Source of the DNA: DATBLE01 sp046735055
GTDB taxonomy: Bacteria > Actinomycetota > Thermoleophilia > Gaiellales > Gaiellaceae
Assembly: GCA_046735055.1 (NCBI GenBank)
Contig: JBKPSO010000122.1
Span: 1 to 18,796 of the forward strand
DNA length: 18,796 nt
Direction of reading: 5' to 3'
Shown: piece after piece, positions 14,283-18,796 of the stretch
How the letters are laid out: every line of letters begins with the position of its first letter
Position numbering within the stretch: the stretch's first letter is position 1
The notes under the pieces: model-generated
Databases searched by the model: none
What the model was told of the DNA's origin: nothing
What the model saw: only the letters and a program-made list of their open reading frames with translations
Program-made: the position numbers and the translations under genes

Positions 14283-15083
14283 CTACCACGCTGGGCTACG
14301 GACCCAAACCCGGCCGCGAGCCTCCAACCTCGTCCCCGCGGCGGCGGCCGCCATTGCGTCCTCGAACAGACCGTAGATCGCAGGCCCTGCGCCGCTGAGG
14401 TCGGCACGGAACGCGCCGAGCGCGCGCAGCTCGTCTGCGAGGGGGGAGGAGGCGGCCAGGTCGCTTGCGGGGAGGGCTGCGAGGTCGCCGGCGGCCAGCG
14501 CGGCGAGGAGCTGAGTGCGCCGTTCCTCGTAGCCGGCGGCTCCGCCACGCTCGTCGAAGGCCGCGTAGACCGCCGCGGTAGACAGTTTCGTCTCTTCAGG
14601 TAGGACAACAACAACCGTGTAGGACTGCGGCAGGTCGAGCGGAGTGAGCTCGCTCCCGTCGCCCTCGCCGAGCTGCGGTCCCTCGACGAGGAAGAACGGG
14701 ACGTCGGCGCCGAGCGAGCGGGCGATCGCGTGGAGCTCGGCGCCCGGGAGCGGCTGGGCGAACATGGAGTTGGCGAGGCGCAGGGTGGTGGCCGCGTCGG
14801 AGCTTCCGCCGCCGAGGCCGGAGGCGACGGGGATCTGCTTCTCGATCCGGGCCGCCCACCTAGGCTCGACGCCGGTCGCCTCGGCAATGGACTCGAGCGC
14901 GCGGCCGACAAGCGTGTCACCTTCGAACCCGTCGACGCGCAGGGACGCAGCCGGTTCGAGCGTGATCCGGTCGGCCAGCCCGATGCGCTGGAGCACCGTT
15001 GTCACCTCGTGCTTCCCGTCAGGCCGGGTCGGCCCCACGACGAGCGCGAGGTTGATCTTCGCGTGTGCAGGGAGCGCGCTCAC
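14283..15083 (-). CDS. ispE: 4-diphosphocytidyl-2-C-methyl-D-erythritol kinase
   Basis: IspE phosphorylates CDP-methylerythritol in the MEP pathway for isopentenyl diphosphate. The 266-residue GHMP kinase is slightly short for the family (usually 280-310). It shows HAKINLAL with Lys9 near the start, the ATP loop PVASGLGGGSSDA (residues 85-97), GADVPFFL with catalytic Asp127, and the late motif LSGAGPAIYGLF. The frame is open far upstream inside rsmA, but the GTG that overlaps the rsmA stop (GTGA) gives the correct N-terminus, VSALPAHAKINLAL. It is translationally coupled to rsmA. This neighbourhood (rsmA-ispE) is standard in actinobacteria. Confidence 0.96.
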   Translation of the reverse strand: MSALPAHAKINLALVVGPTRPDGKHEVTTVLQRIGLADRITLEPAASLRVDGFEGDTLVGRALESIAEATGVEPRWAARIEKQIPVASGLGGGSSDAATTLRLANSMFAQPLPGAELHAIARSLGADVPFFLVEGPQLGEGDGSELTPLDLPQSYTVVVVLPEETKLSTAAVYAAFDERGGAAGYEERRTQLLAALAAGDLAALPASDLAASSPLADELRALGAFRADLSGAGPAIYGLFEDAMAAAAAGTRLEARGRVWVRSPAW

Positions 15084-15844
15084 GAGAGCAACCGCTCGAG
15101 GTGGACGAACTCCTCCGGGGCAAGCGCCTCGGCGCGAACGGCCGCGGGACGGCCGAGACCCGCGAGCGCTTCGACCGCCTCTTCCCGGGAGGCGACGCCC
15201 GCGAGCGAGAGCGAGTTCGGGAGCGTCTTGCGTCGGTGGGCGAACGAGGCGTCGACGACCCGCTTCACCTGGGCGAAGCGCTCGGGAAGCGGCCTGCGGC
15301 GGAAGGCGACGAGTGCGGAGTCGACGTTCGGCTGAGGGCGGAAAACGGTGCGCGAGACCGGGTGGAAGCCGGTGCGCTCGGCAGCAAGCTGAACGAGGAC
15401 GGAGACAGCGCCGTAGGCCTTCGTTCCCGGGGTCGCGAAGAAGCGGTCGGCGACCTCCCGCTGCACCATCACGCACCAGCGCTCGAGCGACAGCAGGCCG
15501 TCGAGGCTCTCGACGACGATCGGCGTCGCGACGTTGTAGGGCAGGTTGGAGACGAGCTTGCCCGGCGGCGGCTCGAGATCCGCAAGGCCGAGCTGGAGGG
15601 CGTCGCCGAGCTCCAGGCGGACGTTTGGAAGGTCCGCGAGATGCGACTCGAGCGAGCGGTCGATCTCGACCGCGTGGACAAGCGCGACGCGCTCGGCGAG
15701 GTAGCGGGTGAGGACGCCGAGGCCGGGCCCGATCTCGAGCACGACGTCGCCCGGCCCCAGCTCGGCCAGCCGGCCGATCACGCCGAGGATGTTCTCGTCT
15801 ACGAGGAAGTGCTGGCCGAGCTCCTTCTTCGGGCGGAGGGTCAC
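15080..15844 (-). CDS. rsmA: 16S rRNA (adenine1518-N6/adenine1519-N6)-dimethyltransferase
   Basis: RsmA (KsgA) dimethylates two adjacent adenosines in helix 45 of 16S rRNA during 30S maturation, using SAM. The 254-residue protein has LGQHFLVD (residues 9-16), the SAM-binding loop EIGPGLGVLT (37-46), the acidic VEID (59-62), and the NLPY catalytic motif (100-103). The C-terminal part carries VSRTVFRPQPNVDSALV and FAHRRKTLPN, typical of the family. The GTG start overlaps the tatD stop by GTGA, and its own stop overlaps the ispE start the same way. Expression is therefore likely tied to both neighbours. Confidence 0.97.
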   Translation of the reverse strand: MTLRPKKELGQHFLVDENILGVIGRLAELGPGDVVLEIGPGLGVLTRYLAERVALVHAVEIDRSLESHLADLPNVRLELGDALQLGLADLEPPPGKLVSNLPYNVATPIVVESLDGLLSLERWCVMVQREVADRFFATPGTKAYGAVSVLVQLAAERTGFHPVSRTVFRPQPNVDSALVAFRRRPLPERFAQVKRVVDASFAHRRKTLPNSLSLAGVASREEAVEALAGLGRPAAVRAEALAPEEFVHLERLLS

Positions 15845-16584
15845 GGAAGATCGAAGGCGGCGGCGGCGTTCGCGTCGATCCGGGCCTCGAGCTCGGTGCG
15901 ATCCTCCCCACGCGCCTCCGCGAGCGCGGCGAGCGTGTGCGTGACGTTCGCGGGCTCGTTCGGCCGGCCGCGGACCGGCTGGGGCGCCAGGTACGGGCTG
16001 TCGGTCTCGACGAGGACGCGGTCGGCAGGGACCTGCGTCGCCGCCACCCGCAGCTCGGATGCGTTCGGGTACGTCACGTTCCCTGCGAACGAGACGTAGT
16101 AGCCGCGCTCCAGCGCTACCGGCAGGAGCGGAGGGGAGGAGAAGCAGTGGAGGACGACCGTCCCGTCGAACCGTTCGAGCGCGCGCGCCGTTTCGGCTTC
16201 GGCGGCCCGCGTGTGGATGACGACCGGCTTGCCGAGGTCGCCGGCGAGATCGAGCTCCGCGTCGAACACCTCCAGCTGCCGGTCGCGCGGCGAGTGGTCA
16301 CGGTAGAAGTCGAGCCCGGTCTCGCCGACCGCAACGGCGCGCGGGTGCCGGAGCAGTTCCGCGAGCTCGTCGAGCCGCTCTCCCTCGGCCGCGGCCTCGT
16401 GCGGATGCACGCCGAGGATGGCAAAGACGCCCTCGTTCGCCTCCGCTGTCGCGAGCGCGGCGCGACACGTGTCGATCGTCGAGCCGACCGCGAGAATCCT
16501 GGTGACGCCGGCGTCTCGCGCTCGCTCGACGACCTCGTTCGGTGGACCGGCGCACGCCTCGAGGTGCGCGTGCGTGTCGATCAC
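15841..16584 (-). CDS. tatD: TatD family metal-dependent hydrolase (deoxyribonuclease)
   Basis: TatD proteins are TIM-barrel, metal-dependent 3'-5' nucleases linked to DNA repair and DNA turnover. The 247-residue protein contains all the metal ligands: THAH (His5, His7), GETGLDFY (Glu88), VIHTR (His124), LHCFS (His146) and ETDSPYL (Asp195). LGVHPHEA is also typical. The frame is open upstream into metG, but the GTG in the GTGA overlap with the metG stop gives the expected N-terminus, MIDTHAHL. metG-tatD-rsmA is a conserved trio. Substrate in this organism is inferred from the family only. Confidence 0.95.
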   Translation of the reverse strand: MIDTHAHLEACAGPPNEVVERARDAGVTRILAVGSTIDTCRAALATAEANEGVFAILGVHPHEAAAEGERLDELAELLRHPRAVAVGETGLDFYRDHSPRDRQLEVFDAELDLAGDLGKPVVIHTRAAEAETARALERFDGTVVLHCFSSPPLLPVALERGYYVSFAGNVTYPNASELRVAATQVPADRVLVETDSPYLAPQPVRGRPNEPANVTHTLAALAEARGEDRTELEARIDANAAAAFDLP

Positions 16585-18092
16585 GCCACAGCGTCTTGCG
16601 CTTCGACCCGCGGGAAGAGCGGCGGGGCAGGCTCGATCCCCTCCGCCGCTTGCGCGGCCCCCGCGCGGACGCGGTCGAGCGAGAGGTCGGGGGACTGCCG
16701 CAAGGCCTCGATGATGCGCGGCGCCGTCTCCGGCAGGTACGGCGAGAGGGCGACGGCGACTGCGCACAGGCCGTCGGCGAGGTCGTAGAGGACGGCGTCG
16801 AGCTCATCCGCCTTCGCCTCGTCCTTTGCGAGCTCCCACGGCGCGCTCGCTTCGACCTGCTGGTTGAGCCGCCGGACCGCCCGCCAGATCTCGTCGAGCG
16901 CGCCGGTGATGTCGAAGCGATCGAGGCGCTCGACGAGCGCCGCCCGGAGACCGTCGGCGTCGATCGCGCCCGGGCCCGGCGTCTCTGCGAGCACACCGTC
17001 GCGGTAGCGGGCGATCATCGCCGTCGTCCGGGAGAGCAGGTTGCCGAGGTCGTTCGCGAGCTCGCGGTCGTAGCGCTCCTGGAACGAGTCGAGGGTGACG
17101 TTTCCGTCCTGTCCGAACGAGACCTGGCGGGCGCACCAGAAGCGGACGGCGTCGGCGCCGTAGACGTCGATCAGGTCGAGCGGGTCGATCGCGTTCCCGA
17201 GCGACTTGGAGATCTTCCGCTGGTCGATGTTCAGGTAGCCGTGGACGAACAGCTGCCGCGGCGGCTCGTACCCGGCCGCGAGCAGTAGCGCCGGCCAGTA
17301 GATGCAGTGGAAGCGGAGGATGTCCTTCGCCAGCAGGTGCGTCGCCGGCCAGAACCGCTCCAGGTCCTCGCCGGGCGCGTAGCTCAGCGCGCTGAGGTAG
17401 TTGACCAGCGCGTCGGCCCAGACGTAGGCGACCTGATCCGGATCCCATGGGATCGGAACCCCCCACGTCTGCGTCGCGCGACTGATCGAGAAGTCGCGTA
17501 GACCGCCCTCGATGAAGCTGCGGGCCTCGTTCGCGCGGAACTGCGGCAGAACGAAGTCGGGGCGCTCGTCGTAGAGCGCGAGCAGGGCTTCCTGATAGGC
17601 GGAGAGCCGGAAGAACCAGTTGCGCTCCTCGAGCCACTCGGGCTCGGTGCCGTGGTCGGGGCACTTGCCGTCGACCAGTTCGTCCTCGGTCTTGAACGCT
17701 TCGCAGCCGACGCAGTACCAGCCCGCATAGACGTCCTGGTAGATGTCCTCGCGGCCGTTGTCGTAGATCCGCTGCAGGAAGTCCTGGACGAAGCGCTCAT
17801 GACCTTCATCGCTTGTTCGGATGAAGAAGTCGTTCGTCGCGTTCAGCCGACGCGGCAGCTCCTGCCAGGCGCCGACGATTGCGTCGGTGTACTCGCGGGG
17901 CGTGAGGCCCTGCTCCGCCGCCACCCGCGCAACCTTGTCCGCGTGCTCGTCGACGCCCGTGAGGAAGAAGGTCTCGTCGCCACGCTGGCGGTGATGGCGG
18001 ACGAGGATGTCGGCCGCGATCGTCGTGTACGCATGCCCGATGTGCGGGGTCGAGTTCACGTAGTAGATCGGTGTTGTCACGTAGAAGCGCAT
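16581..18092 (-). CDS. metG: Methionyl-tRNA synthetase
   Basis: MetG charges tRNA-Met with methionine. The 503-residue class I synthetase shows the HIGH motif (PHIGH, residues 16-20) and KISKS (293-297, for KMSKS). A single zinc knuckle is seen with Cys127, Cys130, Cys144 and a CPDH end (His147 in place of the fourth Cys). FRANEARSFIEGGLRDFSIS and VWADALVNYLSAL are typical. The anticodon-binding helical domain fills residues about 360-490. There is no C-terminal tRNA-binding (EMAP-like) domain, as in other actinobacterial MetG. Start: ATG gives MRFYVTTPIYYVN; a GTG immediately before it (18095) is in frame. No Shine-Dalgarno is seen. The first 285 bases are also open in the frame of the upstream Pro-rich protein. 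The stop overlaps the tatD start by GTGA. Confidence 0.97.
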   Translation of the reverse strand: MRFYVTTPIYYVNSTPHIGHAYTTIAADILVRHHRQRGDETFFLTGVDEHADKVARVAAEQGLTPREYTDAIVGAWQELPRRLNATNDFFIRTSDEGHERFVQDFLQRIYDNGREDIYQDVYAGWYCVGCEAFKTEDELVDGKCPDHGTEPEWLEERNWFFRLSAYQEALLALYDERPDFVLPQFRANEARSFIEGGLRDFSISRATQTWGVPIPWDPDQVAYVWADALVNYLSALSYAPGEDLERFWPATHLLAKDILRFHCIYWPALLLAAGYEPPRQLFVHGYLNIDQRKISKSLGNAIDPLDLIDVYGADAVRFWCARQVSFGQDGNVTLDSFQERYDRELANDLGNLLSRTTAMIARYRDGVLAETPGPGAIDADGLRAALVERLDRFDITGALDEIWRAVRRLNQQVEASAPWELAKDEAKADELDAVLYDLADGLCAVAVALSPYLPETAPRIIEALRQSPDLSLDRVRAGAAQAAEGIEPAPPLFPRVEAQDAVA

Positions 18093-18796
18093 CACTTGGG
18101 ATGATAGGTGCCGGTTGTCGCGTGACCTGCGGGGCCGCCGCGGGCGGTCGTCGCCGGACCAGGACGCCGAGGCCGAGCGCGCAGGCGATGCCGAAGAGAA
18201 GGGGAAGCGGCACGAGCGGCCGAGACCGCGCCGGCGGCGCGGCGACCGGCGCGATTGCCGACGGCGACCGCGGCGAGGCCTTCGGCCGACTCAGAGGATG
18301 GAAGATCGCGTCAGGCGGCCTGGTCGCCTCGACGTCGACCGGTGCCGCGGGTATCGGAGGCAGGAGCGCATGCGGAGACGACGGAGCGCCCGAGTGAGCG
18401 GGTGACGACGGCGCCGACGGCGCCGGGGAGGGCGGCACCGAGACTTGCTCTCTCGGAGGGGCGACCGGGTGAGTTCGCCACACGGTCGGCCGGCCGTGCG
18501 GCCGAGGCTCCGTTCGAGTCTCCGGGCGCTTCACGGCGGCAATCGTCAAGGCAGGCGAATCGCGGCCCACGGACTTGCGCGGCGCGACCGTGGGCGTGGT
18601 CGGCACGGTGAGAGGATCGTCCGGAGCGGGCGGTGCCGTCTCCTGCGGCACGGGCTCGGCTTCCGATGTGGCCGGCTCCGCCCGTGCGGGCGCTTCGGGC
18701 GGCGCGACCGGGGCAGGCGAGGTCGGCTTCGGCTTCTCGGGAGCCGGCGGCGCCACCGGTCCCGGGTCGGCGGCCGGCGCCGGCGCCGGCGTGGGC
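17806..18796 (-). CDS. Pro/Ala-rich protein with one membrane span, 5' end off the right edge
   Basis: The frame is open through the right edge (PTPAPAPAADPG) and gives about 190 residues of Pro, Ala, Ser and Thr-rich linker. A single hydrophobic span, PLPLLFGIACALGLGVLV, follows at about 18200-18155, then RRR. That order (disordered linker, span, basic stop-transfer) suggests a cell-surface protein anchored at its C-terminus; the folded part would lie outside the window. After the span the frame has no stop. It runs 285 bases into metG and ends at TGA 17806, where its sequence looks like an out-of-frame reading of metG. In another frame a stop, AAGTGATG, falls exactly on the metG ATG. The true C-terminus may therefore need a frame change near 18120-18160. 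I do not recognise a family, and the C-terminal 95 residues are doubtful. Confidence 0.5.
   Translation of the reverse strand, partial: PTPAPAPAADPGPVAPPAPEKPKPTSPAPVAPPEAPARAEPATSEAEPVPQETAPPAPDDPLTVPTTPTVAPRKSVGRDSPALTIAAVKRPETRTEPRPHGRPTVWRTHPVAPPREQVSVPPSPAPSAPSSPAHSGAPSSPHALLPPIPAAPVDVEATRPPDAIFHPLSRPKASPRSPSAIAPVAAPPARSRPLVPLPLLFGIACALGLGVLVRRRPPAAAPQVTRQPAPIIPSDALLRDNTDLLRELDPAHRACVHDDRGRHPRPPSPPAWRRDLLPHGRRRARGQGCAGGGGAGPHAPRVHRRNRRRLAGAAASAERDERLLHPNKR

Noticed and set aside
1..18796. CRISPR array, tandem repeat array, toxin-antitoxin pair or phage genes
   Set aside because: No regularly spaced repeats, paired small genes or phage-like proteins were seen; the only mobile trace is the IS5 transposase tail.
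18700..18796. Short GCCGGC repeats at the right edge
   Set aside because: They encode Pro-Ala steps of the linker in the open frame and are ordinary low-complexity coding sequence.

Overview
This is a GC-rich bacterial chromosome segment. Almost all housekeeping genes lie on the minus strand, many start with GTG, and few have a clear Shine-Dalgarno sequence. Read in the direction of transcription (right to left) the order is metG, tatD, rsmA, ispE, a small membrane gene, tRNA-Gln, glmU, prs, [insert], rplY, pth, [insert], mfd. This is the core order known from Actinobacteria such as Mycobacterium and Streptomyces. I infer an actinobacterium, perhaps a deep-branching soil lineage such as Thermoleophilia; the lineage within the phylum is a guess.

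Right part (about 11.4-18.8 kb). A Pro/Ala-rich protein with one membrane span enters from the right edge, and its frame stays open into metG. Then metG (Met-tRNA synthetase), tatD (metal-dependent deoxyribonuclease), rsmA (16S rRNA adenine dimethyltransferase) and ispE (isoprenoid pathway kinase) follow. They are joined by three identical 4-base stop/start overlaps (GTGA), so they are probably one translationally coupled operon. A four-span membrane protein, tRNA-Gln(UUG), glmU (UDP-GlcNAc synthesis) and prs (PRPP synthesis) follow, ending in a strong hairpin terminator.

Middle (about 6.2-11.4 kb). A mixed-strand insert separates prs from rplY. It holds an intact guanine/nucleoside-deaminase-like gene, an adenosine deaminase pseudogene with a deletion and two frame changes, an intact secreted gamma-glutamyltransferase, a UPF0261/Tm-1-like gene cut short by the tail of an IS5-type transposase that itself has a stop codon, and about 1 kb of noncoding or unrecognised sequence with repeats and palindromes. 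It looks like an accessory region under decay, with purine and glutathione/peptide salvage as the only visible theme.

Left part (1-6.2 kb). rplY (ribosomal protein L25 with an acidic tail) and pth (peptidyl-tRNA hydrolase) form a short operon. An opposing secreted alpha/beta hydrolase of the tripeptidyl-aminopeptidase type sits between pth and mfd. The transcription-repair coupling factor mfd runs off the left edge, with a readable promoter and a perfect 8-bp hairpin in its leader.

I see no convincing undescribed multi-gene system, CRISPR array, toxin-antitoxin pair or defence module. The most interesting points are the GlmU active-site substitution (GD to AA at the Mg2+ site), the IS-truncated UPF0261 gene, the paired repeat and palindrome in the 6.4-6.5 kb gap, and the long overlap at metG.
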